In this document: piece after piece, positions 39,861 to 49,233 of the stretch
Layout of the letters: every line of letters begins with the position of its first letter
Position numbering within the stretch: position 1 is the stretch's first letter
Origin: Candidatus Dietzia intestinipullorum
GTDB taxonomy: Bacteria > Actinomycetota > Actinomycetes > Mycobacteriales > Mycobacteriaceae
DNA length: 64,000 bases
Assembly: GCA_019119635.1 (NCBI GenBank)
Contig: DWWP01000058.1
Coordinates: forward strand, 1 to 64,000
Direction: 5' to 3'
Position numbers and translations under genes: made by a program
Notes under the pieces: model-generated
Told to the model about the DNA's origin: nothing
The model's database searches: none
What the model saw: the letters and a program-made list of their open reading frames with translations, nothing else

Positions 39861-42002
39861 TCAGCCGGTCGAGGCGACCGCCAGTGGCAGGGCCGCCGAG
39901 GCGCCGCCCGCGCGCAGGTGCCGACCGGCCTCCGTTGCGGTCCAGCCGGTGCCGAGCTGATCGGTCACCAGCAGGACGGGGCCGTCCGGGGCGGTCTGCG
40001 GGCCGCTGAACGTTCCCCACAGCTGCGCCACCCGGTAGGCCGAGTTCTGGGCCGAGACCGGCGGCAGTGCCGCATCGCGGCCGAGTTCGCCGAGATAGTC
40101 CATCCGGCCCATCTGCGACAGTGCGCGGGCGAGGCTCGACACCAATAGAGGGTGCGTGCCGGACGTCAACGCCACCACTCCGGTCGGGCGCTCTGCCCAG
40201 CCCCACTCCCGCAGTACCGGGACGCAGGCGCGGGCCACCCAGTCCGGCGCCTCCTGGTCCGGCTCGGCGAGGAGTGCCCGGAGTTTCTGGCCCATCCCGA
40301 GATCCGTGAGGCGGGCGAGCGCACGTCCCTCTGCCGGGCCGTCGGCGATCTTCCCCTTGAGCGGGACGTCCAGTCGGGCGAGCCCGGAGGGCCACTGGCG
40401 TCGCGGCGGCAGGACCACGCCGGGCCGCTCGAGGGAGTCCCGCGCCCGGGCGAGCGCCCCGTCGTCGACCTCGATGGACCGGGTCTCGCCCGTGCAGTTG
40501 TCACAGCGCCCGCAACCGCCGGAGGCCGGGTCCAGCGTGGGATCGTCGAGCTGGGCGCGCAGGAAGTCCATCCGGCAGGCGTTCGTGCGCTGGTACTCGA
40601 GCATCGCCTCCTGCTCGGCCCGCCGCGCCCGCGCCAGGCCCTCGTACCGCTGCGCGTCGTACTCCCACGGCTGACCGGTCGAGACCCATCCGCCCCGGAC
40701 CCGCTGCACGGCGCCGTCCACGTCGAGCACCTTGAGCACCATCTCCAGCCTGGAACGCCCCAGGTCCACCGACGGCTCGAGCGCCGGCGTGGACTGTGGG
40801 CGGTCGAGCTCCAGCGCATCGAGCACACGGCGCACCACGTCCTCCGGCGGGAAGGACAGCGAGGCGAAGTGGTTCCAGATGGCCCGGTCCTCCGGGCCCG
40901 GCAGCAGGACGACCTCGGCGCGGTCCGCGGCGCGGCCGGCGCGGCCGATCTGCTGGTAATAGGAGATGGGCGACGGCGGTGCGCCGAGGTGCACCACGAA
41001 CCCCAGATCCGGCTTGTCGAATCCCATACCCAGGGCGGACGTGGCCACCAGGGCCTTGACCTCGTTGTCGAGCAACGCGCGTTCGAGCTCCTCCCGCTCG
41101 CCCGCGTCGGTCCGTCCCGTGTAGGCGCTGACCCGGTGGCCGGCGGAGGTGAGGAGCTCGGCCATGTCGGACGCCGCTGCGACCGTGAGGCAGTAGATGA
41201 TCCCGCTGCCCGGGAGATCCTCCAGATGCTCGAGCAGCCAGGCTGCCCGGCGCTCCGAGTCGTCGATCGACACGACGGACAGTCGGAGGGAATCCCGGTC
41301 CAGCCCGCCGCGCAGGACCAGGGTGGAGGAGTCGCCGTCCGCGTCCGGGCGGTCGCCCACGCCGAGCTGGTCCGCGACGTCGGTGACCACGCGGTCGTTC
41401 GCGGTCGCCGTGGTGGCCAGGACGGGGACCCCCTCGGGCAGGTCGGTCAACAGGGTGCGGATCCTCCGGTAGTCGGGCCGGAAGTCGTGACCCCAGTCCG
41501 ACACACAGTGCGCCTCGTCCACCACCACGAGGCCCGCATCCGCGGCCAGCGCCGGCAGGACGGTGTCCCGGAAATCCGGGTTGTTGAGCCTCTCCGGACT
41601 CACGAGCAACACATCCACCTCGCCGGCCCGGACCGAGGCGCGGACCTCGTCCCACTCGGTCATGTTGGCCGAGTTGATGGTGGCGGCCCGCACCCCGGCC
41701 CGGGCCGCGGACTCGACCTGGTTGCGCATGAGGGCGAGCAGGGGAGAGACGATCACGGTGGGACCCGCGCCGGACTCCCGGAGAAGGCGGGCGGCGATGA
41801 AGTAGACGGCCGACTTGCCCCAGCCGGTGCGCTGCACCACCAGGGCCCGCCTGCGATCGGCGACCAGCGCCTCGATCGCCGTCCACTGGTCCTCGCGCAG
41901 CGCGGCCTCCGGACCCGCGAGGGCGGTGAGCAACTCGTCGGCGCGGGAGCGCAGCGCGGTACGGTCGGCGGGGACGGCGGTGGCGGAGGACATGTGTCCC
42001 AT
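39861..42002 (-). CDS. RecQ-family ATP-dependent DNA helicase with C-terminal phosphoribosyltransferase-like domain
   Basis: Superfamily 2 helicase of 713 residues. Motif I is QRTGWGKSAVYF, motif II DEAHCVSDWGHDFRPDY (DEAH), motif VI QQIGRAGRA. A zinc cluster follows with CRMDFLR...CGRCDNC. The last 109 residues (605-713) resemble a ComF-type phosphoribosyltransferase: VVALTSG, then QNSAYRVAQLW, then the PRPP-loop-like VLLVTDQLGTGWTATEAG. No HRDC domain is present. Start is ATG 42002 or 41993; neither has a ribosome site. It diverges from the methyltransferase at 42114. Role in repair is inferred from the family. Confidence 0.88.
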   Translation of the reverse strand: MGHMSSATAVPADRTALRSRADELLTALAGPEAALREDQWTAIEALVADRRRALVVQRTGWGKSAVYFIAARLLRESGAGPTVIVSPLLALMRNQVESAARAGVRAATINSANMTEWDEVRASVRAGEVDVLLVSPERLNNPDFRDTVLPALAADAGLVVVDEAHCVSDWGHDFRPDYRRIRTLLTDLPEGVPVLATTATANDRVVTDVADQLGVGDRPDADGDSSTLVLRGGLDRDSLRLSVVSIDDSERRAAWLLEHLEDLPGSGIIYCLTVAAASDMAELLTSAGHRVSAYTGRTDAGEREELERALLDNEVKALVATSALGMGFDKPDLGFVVHLGAPPSPISYYQQIGRAGRAADRAEVVLLPGPEDRAIWNHFASLSFPPEDVVRRVLDALELDRPQSTPALEPSVDLGRSRLEMVLKVLDVDGAVQRVRGGWVSTGQPWEYDAQRYEGLARARRAEQEAMLEYQRTNACRMDFLRAQLDDPTLDPASGGCGRCDNCTGETRSIEVDDGALARARDSLERPGVVLPPRRQWPSGLARLDVPLKGKIADGPAEGRALARLTDLGMGQKLRALLAEPDQEAPDWVARACVPVLREWGWAERPTGVVALTSGTHPLLVSSLARALSQMGRMDYLGELGRDAALPPVSAQNSAYRVAQLWGTFSGPQTAPDGPVLLVTDQLGTGWTATEAGRHLRAGGASAALPLAVASTG

Positions 42003-42101
42003 GGTGCCCCAGGCCTACGACAGTGTCGGGCCGGGCGCGTGTCGGCCTCGTCGTCGGCGGGGCCGCGACGCCGACGGCCGCCTCGGTTCCCGAGGTGAGG
42101 C

Positions 42102-42107
42102 CATACT
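42102..42107 (+). promoter_or_regulatory. -10-like element of the methyltransferase gene
   Basis: CATACT ends 6 nt before ATG 42114 and there is no ribosome site. It matches the arrangement before the FAD-dehydrogenase gene at 37855. Confidence 0.4.
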
Positions 42108-42113
42108 GGGGCC

Positions 42114-42743
42114 ATGACGCAGACATGGAAGCAGATCGTGGCCGCCGACCCCGAGCACTCCCGCCGTTACGCCAAGCGGTGGGACGACATGGTGGCCGAC
42201 GGTGTGGACATCGACGGTGAGGCCCGGCTGGCCGACGCGATGGCCCCTCGCGGCGCGCGCATCCTCGACGTGGGGTGCGGGCAGGGCCGTCTGGGGTCCT
42301 ACCTCGCCGCCCGCGGTCACCGGGTGGTCGGCGTGGACCTGGACCCCCACCTCATCGAGCGGGCGCGCGACGCCTGCCCCGACGCGACCTGGGAGATCGC
42401 CGACCTCGCCGCCGACGGCTGGGCGGCCGGGCCCTTCGACCTCGCCGTGTCGGCCGGCAACGTCCTCGCGTTCGTGGACCCCGCAGACCGGCGGACGGTG
42501 CTCGCCAACCTCGCCGCGCGACTGGCGCCCGCAGACGAGGGCGGCGACGGCGAGGCGGGTCGACTGGTGGTGGGCTTCGGCCTCGACCGCGGCTGGTCGC
42601 GGGCGCAGTTCGAGCGCGACGCCGAGGCCGCGGGGCTCGCCGTCCAGCAGCGTTGGTCGACGTGGGACCTCCGGCCGTTCGACGACGACGAAGGGTTTCT
42701 CGTGGCGGTGCTCGTCAGGTCCCGGCACGGGGCGCATCGGTAA
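42114..42743 (+). CDS. Class I SAM-dependent methyltransferase
   Basis: Predicted methyltransferase of 209 residues. The SAM-binding motif I is [19 protein letters not shown] near residues 47-65, followed by the acidic VVGVDLD at the end of strand beta2 and a [11 protein letters not shown] motif. The N-terminal [17 protein letters not shown] and a GEARLADAM segment are common in uncharacterised actinobacterial methyltransferases. The substrate is unknown. It lies 10 bp before proA on the same strand, but proA has its own predicted -10 hexamer. Confidence 0.85.
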   Translation: MTQTWKQIVAADPEHSRRYAKRWDDMVADGVDIDGEARLADAMAPRGARILDVGCGQGRLGSYLAARGHRVVGVDLDPHLIERARDACPDATWEIADLAADGWAAGPFDLAVSAGNVLAFVDPADRRTVLANLAARLAPADEGGDGEAGRLVVGFGLDRGWSRAQFERDAEAAGLAVQQRWSTWDLRPFDDDEGFLVAVLVRSRHGAHR

Positions 42744-42746
42744 GCT
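42741..42746 (+). promoter_or_regulatory. proA -10 element, predicted leaderless
   Basis: TAAGCT overlaps the stop codon of the methyltransferase gene and ends 7 nt before ATG 42754. No ribosome site is present in the short gap. Confidence 0.45.
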
Positions 42747-42753
42747 GGGGCGC

Positions 42754-44043
42754 ATGACCACCAGCTCCATCGACGCCCCCGACAGCCCCGGCACGACGGA
42801 CGCCGACCCGGTGCGCGACGCCGTGCACGAGGCGGCCCGCCGCGCCCGCACCGCCTCCCGAGAGTTGTCGCTGCTCACCGCGGACCGCAAGAACGCCCTC
42901 CTCCTGGCCGCCGCGGACGCGCTCGTCGCAGGACAGCAGGGGATCCTCGAGGCCAACGCCCACGACATCGAGGAGCAGACGGCCGCCGGGATCGGCGAGG
43001 CGATGCTGGACCGCCTGCGGCTGACCCCGGACCGGGTGGAGGGCATCGCCGGGGGACTGCGTCAGGTCGCCGACCTCGCCGACCCGGTCGGCTCGGTCAT
43101 CCGCGGGTCGACGCGGCCCAACGGGATGCGCTTGGAGCAGGTGCGGGTGCCGCTCGGCGTGATCGGCATGATCTACGAGGGCCGGCCCAACGTCACCGTC
43201 GACGCGTTCGGCCTGGCGTTCAAGTCCGGCAACGCGGCGCTGCTCCGGGGCTCCCGCTCCGCCCGACACTCCAACGAAGCGCTCGTGGGGGTCCTGCGCA
43301 CCGTGCTCGCCGAGCACGGCCTGCCCGTGGACTCGGCGCAGCTGCTCCCGTCCGACGACCGCTCGTCGGTGACGCATCTGATCCGGGCGCGCGGACTGGT
43401 CGACGTGGTGATCCCGCGCGGCGGGGCGGGGCTGATCCAGACCGTGGTGGAGAACGCCAAGGTCCCGGCCATCGAGACCGGCACCGGCAACTGCCACCTC
43501 TACATCCACGGAGACGCGGACCTGGACGAGGCGATCAGCCTCGCGATCAACGGCAAGACCCGCCGCTGCAGTGTCTGCAACGCCACCGAGACCGTCCTGC
43601 TGGACGCCGCGCTCGGCGAGGCCGCCGTCGATCGTGTGGTGGGCGCGCTCCACGCGGCCGGGGTGACCGTCCACGGCGACCTCGAGGGCATGATCCCGGC
43701 CGATGACACGGACTGGGGCGAGGAGTACCTGAGCATGGACATCGCGGTCAAGGTGGTCGACGGCGTGGACGAGGCCCTCGACCACATCGCCCGCTGGTCC
43801 TCCGGGCACACCGAGGCCGTCTCGACCCGCAGCATCGAGGTCGCCGACGCGTTCAGCGCCCGGGTCGATGCCGCCGCCGTGATGGTCAACGCCTCCACCG
43901 CCTGGACCGACGGCGAGATGTTCGGCTTCGGCGCCGAGATCGGTATCTCGACCCAGAAACTGCACGCCCGTGGCCCCATGGGATTGTCAGAACTCACCAG
44001 TACCAAGTGGATCGCCCGCGGCACGGGGCACGTGCGCCCCTGA
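42754..44043 (+). CDS. proA: Gamma-glutamyl phosphate reductase
   Basis: Second enzyme of proline synthesis, 429 residues, aldehyde-dehydrogenase fold, reducing glutamyl-5-phosphate with NADPH. The catalytic Cys lies in [15 protein letters not shown]. Other motifs are [48 protein letters not shown] and the C-terminal SRGPMGL-type [16 protein letters not shown]. The chosen ATG follows TAAGCT by 7 nt. Followed by the MoxR/vWA gene pair as in mycobacteria. Confidence 0.96.
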   Translation: MTTSSIDAPDSPGTTDADPVRDAVHEAARRARTASRELSLLTADRKNALLLAAADALVAGQQGILEANAHDIEEQTAAGIGEAMLDRLRLTPDRVEGIAGGLRQVADLADPVGSVIRGSTRPNGMRLEQVRVPLGVIGMIYEGRPNVTVDAFGLAFKSGNAALLRGSRSARHSNEALVGVLRTVLAEHGLPVDSAQLLPSDDRSSVTHLIRARGLVDVVIPRGGAGLIQTVVENAKVPAIETGTGNCHLYIHGDADLDEAISLAINGKTRRCSVCNATETVLLDAALGEAAVDRVVGALHAAGVTVHGDLEGMIPADDTDWGEEYLSMDIAVKVVDGVDEALDHIARWSSGHTEAVSTRSIEVADAFSARVDAAAVMVNASTAWTDGEMFGFGAEIGISTQKLHARGPMGLSELTSTKWIARGTGHVRP

Positions 44044-44099
44044 CGCCACCGTCACCGCGTCCGCCCCGCCACCGACGAGACCCGAAAGGATCCATCCCG

Positions 44100-44981
44100 A
44101 TGGACCGAGCCCGACCCGCGCAGAAACCGGCCTTCGAGAGCATCGACCACGTGATCGAGGCGCTCGGCGGACAGGGCTACCTCGCCGACCGTTCCACGGC
44201 CACCGTTGTCTACCTCGCCGACCGGCTGGGCAAGCCGCTGCTCATCGAGGGCCCGGCGGGCGTCGGCAAGACCGAGCTCTCCAAGGCCGTCGCCGCCGCC
44301 ACCGAGGCCGAACTCATCCGACTGCAGTGCTACGAGGGCGTCGACGAGGCCCGTGCCCTGTACGAGTGGAACCACGCCAAGCAGATCCTGCGCATCCAGG
44401 CCGGCCAGGGCGAGGGCTGGGACTCGACGCGCGACGACGTCTTCTCGGAGGAGTTCCTCCTGTCCCGCCCCCTGCTCACGGCGATCCGTCGCAGGGAGCC
44501 CACCGTGCTCCTGGTGGACGAGGTGGACAAGGCCGACATCGAGATCGAGGGCCTGCTCCTGGAGGTGCTCAGCGACTTCGCGGTGACCATCCCGGAACTG
44601 GGCACCATCGAGGCGACGCGCAAGCCGTTCACCGTGCTCACCTCCAACGCGGCCCGCGAGCTGTCCGAGGCGCTCAAGAGGCGCTGCCTCTACCTTCACC
44701 TGGATTTCCCGACCCCCGAGCTCGAGCGCAGGATCCTCGCCTCCCGGGTCCCCGAGCTCGACGACCGGCTGGCCGAGCAGCTGGTGCGGGTGGTCGGTGT
44801 GCTCCGTGCGATGGCGCTCAAGAAGGTACCCAGCGTGTCCGAGACCATCGACTGGGGGCGCACCCTCGTCGCGCTCGGGCTGGACACGATCGACGACGAG
44901 ACCGTGGTGCAGACCCTCGGGGTGGTCCTCAAGCACCAATCCGACCAGTTGCGGGCCGCGGCCGAGCTGCGGCTCAACTAG
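44100..44981 (+). CDS. MoxR-type AAA+ ATPase
   Basis: AAA+ ATPase of 293 residues. Walker A is GPAGVGKTE (near residues 47-55), Walker B is TVLLVDEVDKAD, sensor 1 is FTVLTSNAARE with an arginine-finger-like ALKRRCLYLHLD. The MoxR class acts as a chaperone that inserts metal cofactors or remodels partner complexes together with a vWA-domain protein. The adjacent gene is such a protein, starting 14 nt later, as in Rv2426c-Rv2425c. ATG 44100 follows GAAAGGA; an upstream extension is unlikely. The client is not known. Confidence 0.88.
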   Translation: MDRARPAQKPAFESIDHVIEALGGQGYLADRSTATVVYLADRLGKPLLIEGPAGVGKTELSKAVAAATEAELIRLQCYEGVDEARALYEWNHAKQILRIQAGQGEGWDSTRDDVFSEEFLLSRPLLTAIRRREPTVLLVDEVDKADIEIEGLLLEVLSDFAVTIPELGTIEATRKPFTVLTSNAARELSEALKRRCLYLHLDFPTPELERRILASRVPELDDRLAEQLVRVVGVLRAMALKKVPSVSETIDWGRTLVALGLDTIDDETVVQTLGVVLKHQSDQLRAAAELRLN

Positions 44982-44995
44982 AGGAGGCCTGAGCC

Positions 44996-46426
44996 ATGAG
45001 CAGCGTGACGCCGGGCGGGATGTCAGGGCACCTCGTCGACTTCGTCGAGGCCCTGCGCCGCAAGGGGATCCCGGTGGGCCCCAGTGAGTCGGTCGACGCG
45101 GCGTCGGCGATGGTGCACATCGACCTCCTCGACCGCGCCGCCCTGCGCGAGGCCCTGGCCTCGACGATCCTCCACAAGGCCACCCACCGCGGGGTCTTCG
45201 ACCAGCTCTTCGACCTGTGGTTCCCGGCCGCGCTCGGGTCCCCCACGCCGGGGGGCACCGCGACACTCGAGGTCGAGATCCCGACGGACGACGACGGCAA
45301 GGTGGACCCGGAGGCCCTTAACGAGCTCATCGCCTCCCTGCTCCTCGAGGACACCGACGAGTCCCGTGCCAGAGCCCGGGCACTGGCCGAGATGCTGGTC
45401 GAGCAACTCGGCGCGTACGACTCGGTGAACGGGCAGCGGTTCTCCGCCTACCAGGCCCTGAGCCCGCTGGACACCGGTTCGATCATGCAGAGGATCCTCG
45501 ACGGACTGCTCGGCGCCGACCCCGTCGACCCCGACGGCTCCCAGAAGCACGCCGAGAAGGCCGCGGCCGCCAACTCGGCCGCCGACCTGGTACGCGGCTT
45601 CCTGCGCGAGGTCGCCGACGAGACCCGGCGGCGGACCGCCGAGACCGTGGGCCGCGACCGGGTGGCCGACTACGCGGTGGGGCCGGCCGCCGAACAGGTG
45701 GACTTCCTCCGCGCCAACGACCAGGACCTGCAGACCCTGCGCCGGAAGGTGGGACCGCTGGCGCGACAGCTCGGCAGTCGGCTCGCGGCACGCCGTCGTC
45801 GTCATCGTCACGGCGCCATCGACATGCGCAAGACCATGCGCCGGTCGATGTCGACCGGCGGGGTGCCCGTCGAGTTGGTGCTGCGCAAGCCACGCCCCGC
45901 GCGGCCCGAACTGGTGGTGCTGTGCGACGTGTCCGGCTCGGTGGCGGGGTTCAGCCACTTCACGCTCCAGTTGGTGCATTCGCTGCGCGAGCAGTTCTCC
46001 CGGGTCCGCGTGTTCGCCTTCGTCGACACCACCGACGAGGTCACCTCGTTCTTCGAGACCGGCTCGGACCTGGGCTCGGCGATGAGCCGCATGGTCCGGG
46101 AGGCCCGACTCGTCACCTACGACGGCCACTCGGACTACGGGCACGCGCTCGAGGGGTTCGCGGACCGCTACGCGCACACCCTCACCCGCACCGGCTCGCT
46201 GCTCATCCTCGGGGACGGACGCAACAACTACCGCGACCCGTCGGTCGACTCGCTCGAGTTCGTCTCCGAGCGGGTGGGGCACACGCACTGGCTCAACCCC
46301 GAGCCCACACGGCAGTGGGGGACCGGCGATTCCGTGGCCCGCCTCTATTCGCAGTACGTCCCGATGCACGAGTGCCGCAACGTGGAACAACTCACCACCG
46401 TGGTCGCGGGACTGCTCCCGGTGTGA
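44996..46426 (+). CDS. vWA-domain (CoxE-like) protein
   Basis: Protein of 476 residues, partner of the preceding MoxR ATPase. The N-terminal half (about 1-260) is helical and charged. The C-terminal half is a von Willebrand A domain with MIDAS motif DVSGSV near residues 309-314 in VVLCDVSGSVAGFSHF, and DGHSDYGHAL further on. The RRRRHRHGAIDMRKTMRRSMSTGG segment before it is typical of CoxE-type proteins. GAGGAGGCCTGAGCC precedes ATG. No CO dehydrogenase genes lie nearby, so the client differs from that of the carbon-monoxide operon. Confidence 0.87.
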   Translation: MSSVTPGGMSGHLVDFVEALRRKGIPVGPSESVDAASAMVHIDLLDRAALREALASTILHKATHRGVFDQLFDLWFPAALGSPTPGGTATLEVEIPTDDDGKVDPEALNELIASLLLEDTDESRARARALAEMLVEQLGAYDSVNGQRFSAYQALSPLDTGSIMQRILDGLLGADPVDPDGSQKHAEKAAAANSAADLVRGFLREVADETRRRTAETVGRDRVADYAVGPAAEQVDFLRANDQDLQTLRRKVGPLARQLGSRLAARRRRHRHGAIDMRKTMRRSMSTGGVPVELVLRKPRPARPELVVLCDVSGSVAGFSHFTLQLVHSLREQFSRVRVFAFVDTTDEVTSFFETGSDLGSAMSRMVREARLVTYDGHSDYGHALEGFADRYAHTLTRTGSLLILGDGRNNYRDPSVDSLEFVSERVGHTHWLNPEPTRQWGTGDSVARLYSQYVPMHECRNVEQLTTVVAGLLPV

Positions 46427-46476
46427 CGGACCGGCGGCGCGGCGGGCGGGGTCGGCCTGCGCGGACCCGTTGCCGA

Positions 46477-46482
46477 TAGACT
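46477..46482 (+). promoter_or_regulatory. nadD -10 element, predicted leaderless
   Basis: TAGACT ends 7 nt before ATG 46490. The 63-bp gap after the vWA gene has no ribosome site. TAGACT at the same distance precedes the M3 peptidase gene. Confidence 0.45.
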
Positions 46483-46489
46483 CCCGTGC

Positions 46490-47206
46490 ATGACCACCAC
46501 GGGGGCCGCTGCGGGCGCGAGGCGCCGAATCGGGGTGATGGGCGGCACCTTCGACCCCATCCACCACGGCCACCTGGTCGCGGCCAGCGAAGTCGCCCAC
46601 CGGTTCGGGCTCAGCGACGTCGTCTTTGTCCCCACCGGGGAGCCGTGGCAGAAGCGTGACCGGCCGGTCTCGCCCGCCGAGGACCGGTACCTCATGACGG
46701 TGATCGCGACCGCGTCCAACCCCAGGTTCTCCGTCAGCCGCGTCGACATCGACAGGGAGGGGCCCACCTACACGGTCGACACCCTGCGCGACCTGCTGCG
46801 GCAGAACCCCGACGTCGAGCTGTACTTCATCACAGGCGCCGACGCGCTCGAGAAGATCCTCACGTGGCGGGGGTGGGAGGAGATGTTCGAGCTCGCCACC
46901 TTCGTCGGGGTGTCGCGGCCGGGCTTCGAACTGTCGGACACGCATCTCGAGCGGATCGACAGCGACCGCGTCCACCTGCTCGAGATCCCCGCGCTGGCGA
47001 TCTCGTCCACCGAGTGCCGTCGTCGTGCCGCCGCCGACGCCCCTGTCTGGTATCTCGTCCCGGACGGGGTGGTCCAGTACATCGCCAAACGCAACCTCTA
47101 CCGTCCCGAGGGCTCCACCAGACTCGACGGGACACCTGCCGCGACGGCCCCGGTACACCGGGAGGCCGCCCCCACGAACCCCCACCCCGAGGAGTCCACC
47201 CAGTGA
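46490..47206 (+). CDS. nadD: Nicotinate-nucleotide adenylyltransferase
   Basis: Enzyme of 238 residues forming deamido-NAD from nicotinate mononucleotide and ATP. The nucleotidyltransferase start is [20 protein letters not shown] (residues 13-32) and the second ATP motif is [11 protein letters not shown]. The C terminus is about 35 residues longer than usual and Pro/Thr-rich. Its stop overlaps rsfS by GTGA. Gene order nadD-rsfS-gpgP-degV follows the mycobacterial order. Confidence 0.95.
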   Translation: MTTTGAAAGARRRIGVMGGTFDPIHHGHLVAASEVAHRFGLSDVVFVPTGEPWQKRDRPVSPAEDRYLMTVIATASNPRFSVSRVDIDREGPTYTVDTLRDLLRQNPDVELYFITGADALEKILTWRGWEEMFELATFVGVSRPGFELSDTHLERIDSDRVHLLEIPALAISSTECRRRAAADAPVWYLVPDGVVQYIAKRNLYRPEGSTRLDGTPAATAPVHREAAPTNPHPEESTQ

Positions 47207-47649
47207 CCGCAAGCCCTCAAGCCCTGGACGTGGCGGCCGTCGCCGCCCGCGCCGCCGACGAGAAGAAGGCGACGAACATCGTGGTCATCGACGTCTCCGA
47301 ACAGCTGGTCATCACCGACTGCTTCGTCCTCGCCTCCGCGGACACCGAACGCCAGGTGGCGTCCGTGGTCGACGAGATCGAGGACAAGCTCCGCGAGGCC
47401 GGGCACAAGCCGCTGCGGCGCGAGGGCACACGCGAGGGCCGCTGGGCGCTGCTCGACTACAACGACGTGGTGGTGCACGTCCAGCACGTGGACGAGCGCG
47501 ACTACTACTCCCTCGACCGGCTGTGGAAGGACTGCCCCGTCGTGGAGGTCGATGGTGTCGAGAACACGGGGAGCCCCGCGTCGCCGGCGGGCGAGCACCA
47601 CGACGACTCGCTGGCGCCCGAGGAGCCGCAGCGCGACCGGGAGCTCTGA
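47203..47649 (+). CDS. rsfS: Ribosomal silencing factor RsfS
   Basis: Small factor of 148 residues binding ribosomal protein L14 and blocking subunit joining when nutrients are poor. The DUF143 core covers about residues 8-115: [25 protein letters not shown], then [20 protein letters not shown] and YYSLDRLW. The last 30 residues are acidic and low-complexity. The GTG start overlaps the nadD stop by four bases, so it is coupled. Confidence 0.95.
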   Translation: MTASPQALDVAAVAARAADEKKATNIVVIDVSEQLVITDCFVLASADTERQVASVVDEIEDKLREAGHKPLRREGTREGRWALLDYNDVVVHVQHVDERDYYSLDRLWKDCPVVEVDGVENTGSPASPAGEHHDDSLAPEEPQRDREL

Positions 47650-47656
47650 TCCCGCG

Positions 47657-48355
47657 GTGCCCCGGCGACTCATCCTCCTGCGACACGGCCAGACGCACTA
47701 CAACGCCTCGTTCCGGATGCAGGGACAACTGGACACGGAGCTCAGCGAACTCGGTGTCCAGCAGGCGCACGCCGCCGGCCGGGCACTCGCGCCGCGGCGG
47801 CCGTGGACGATCATCTCCTCGGACCTCCGTCGGGCGCACGCGACGGCGCGCGCGCTGGCCACCGAGGTCGAGCTCGAGGTGCGGACGGACCCGCGACTGC
47901 GGGAGACGCATCTGGGTGCGTGGCAGGGGATGAGTCACGCGGAGGTCGACGAGCAGTGGCCGGGCGCCCGTGGCCGATGGCGCAGCAGCCCCCGCTGGGC
48001 GCCGCCGGAGGGCGAATCCCGCCTGGATGTGGCGCACCGGACCCGCGAGGTGGTGGACGAGCTCGTGGACTCCGCGCCCGAGTGGTCCGAGCACCCCGCG
48101 GTCCTCGTCGCGCACGGTGGGGCGATCGCCGCCCTCACCGCGACCCTCCTCGAACTCCCGGTGGAGCACTACGCGGTGTTCAACGGGCTGGGCAACACGT
48201 GCTGGGTGCAGCTGTCCGCGCACCCACGTCCGGCGCCGGACACGGGCGCGGACGATCGTACGGAGGTCTCGCCGACGACGCCCGGGGCGCGGAACGTCCT
48301 GTGGCGGCTGGACCAGTGGAATGCCGGCATCACACCCCCGGTGGAGGCGCCATGA
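47657..48355 (+). CDS. gpgP: Histidine phosphatase, probable glucosyl-3-phosphoglycerate phosphatase
   Basis: Histidine-phosphatase enzyme of 232 residues. The RHG motif is LLRHGQTHYN near residues 7-16. Further catalytic segments are SSDLRRAHATA, RLRETHLGAWQGM and VLVAHGGAI. In M. tuberculosis the gene at this place after rsfS (Rv2419c) is GpgP, which makes glucosylglycerate for methylglucose lipopolysaccharides; position and sequence suggest the same. A general phosphoglycerate-mutase-like phosphatase cannot be excluded. GTG 47657 starts 7 nt after rsfS. Overlaps degV by ATGA. Confidence 0.85.
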   Translation: MPRRLILLRHGQTHYNASFRMQGQLDTELSELGVQQAHAAGRALAPRRPWTIISSDLRRAHATARALATEVELEVRTDPRLRETHLGAWQGMSHAEVDEQWPGARGRWRSSPRWAPPEGESRLDVAHRTREVVDELVDSAPEWSEHPAVLVAHGGAIAALTATLLELPVEHYAVFNGLGNTCWVQLSAHPRPAPDTGADDRTEVSPTTPGARNVLWRLDQWNAGITPPVEAP

Positions 48356-49182
48356 CGGTACGGCTGGTCACCGACTCCACCTCGTGCCTGCCCGAGGAGT
48401 GGATCCGCGAGTTCGGGATCACGGTGGTGGACCTCCATCTGGTGACGGAGGAGGACACGACCGTCTCGACGGCGGCGGTGTCGCCGGATGCCCTCGCGGC
48501 GGTCTACGCCGAGCTGCTCGAGGATCCGGACTGCACCGGTGTCGTCTCCGTGCACCTGTCGCGAGAACTGTCGAGGACCTGGCAGTCGGCGGCCGACGCC
48601 GCGAACCGCTTCGGTGGCCGTGTCCTGGTCTCGGACTCCCGGGGTGGCGCGATGGCGTACGGGACCGCCGTGGCCCAGTGCGCGTGGGCGGCGCAGCGTG
48701 GCCTCGGACTGTCGGCCACCTACGACCTCGCGGAACGGCTGTGCCGTGGGGCGAGCACGTACGCCGCGCTCGAGTCACTGGACAACCTGCGGCGGGGTGG
48801 CCGGATCAGCGCGCTCGCCGCGCTCTTCGGCGGTGCGCTCGCCATGCGCCCGATCATCGTGCTCCGCGACGGCGCCGTCGCGCTGGCGGCCAAGGCCCGC
48901 ACCACGTCCAAGGCGCACCAGCGGCTGCGGGCACTGCTGCGGGACGAGGTGGACCGCGGGGATGCCCTGGTGGTGGTGCACCATCTCGACGCGGAGGATC
49001 GTGCCCGGGACATGGCGACGGAGATCCGGAAGGAGACCCGGTACCCGGAACGCGTGATGATCGTCGAGTTCGACGAGGTGCTCGGGTGGCACCTCGGCCC
49101 GGGGACCGTGGGGGTCTCGGTGACGGAACTCGCGGACACCGCATTCCCCATCCCCGGTCCGCCTCCACAGGTCGCCGACTGA
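48352..49182 (+). CDS. DegV-family fatty-acid-binding protein
   Basis: DegV-fold protein of 276 residues. The N terminus MTVRLVTDSTSCLPEEWI and the TVSTAAVSPDALAAVYAELL and VHLSRELSRTWQSA segments are family hallmarks; SxG residues in DSRGGAMAYG line the lipid pocket. Bacterial DegV proteins bind fatty acids and in Gram-positives feed acyl-phosphate pathways; the ligand here is unknown. ATGA overlap with gpgP indicates coupling. Same place as Rv2417c. Confidence 0.9.
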   Translation: MTVRLVTDSTSCLPEEWIREFGITVVDLHLVTEEDTTVSTAAVSPDALAAVYAELLEDPDCTGVVSVHLSRELSRTWQSAADAANRFGGRVLVSDSRGGAMAYGTAVAQCAWAAQRGLGLSATYDLAERLCRGASTYAALESLDNLRRGGRISALAALFGGALAMRPIIVLRDGAVALAAKARTTSKAHQRLRALLRDEVDRGDALVVVHHLDAEDRARDMATEIRKETRYPERVMIVEFDEVLGWHLGPGTVGVSVTELADTAFPIPGPPPQVAD

Positions 49183-49220
49183 CACCTGCGCACCGGGGCG
49201 GGGGAGGCGGCGCCCGGGCC

Positions 49221-49226
49221 TAGGTT
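49221..49226 (+). promoter_or_regulatory. comEA -10 element, predicted leaderless
   Basis: TAGGTT ends 7 nt before ATG 49234. The gap after degV is 51 bp and has no ribosome site next to the ATG. Confidence 0.4.
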
Positions 49227-49233
49227 CGGCGCC

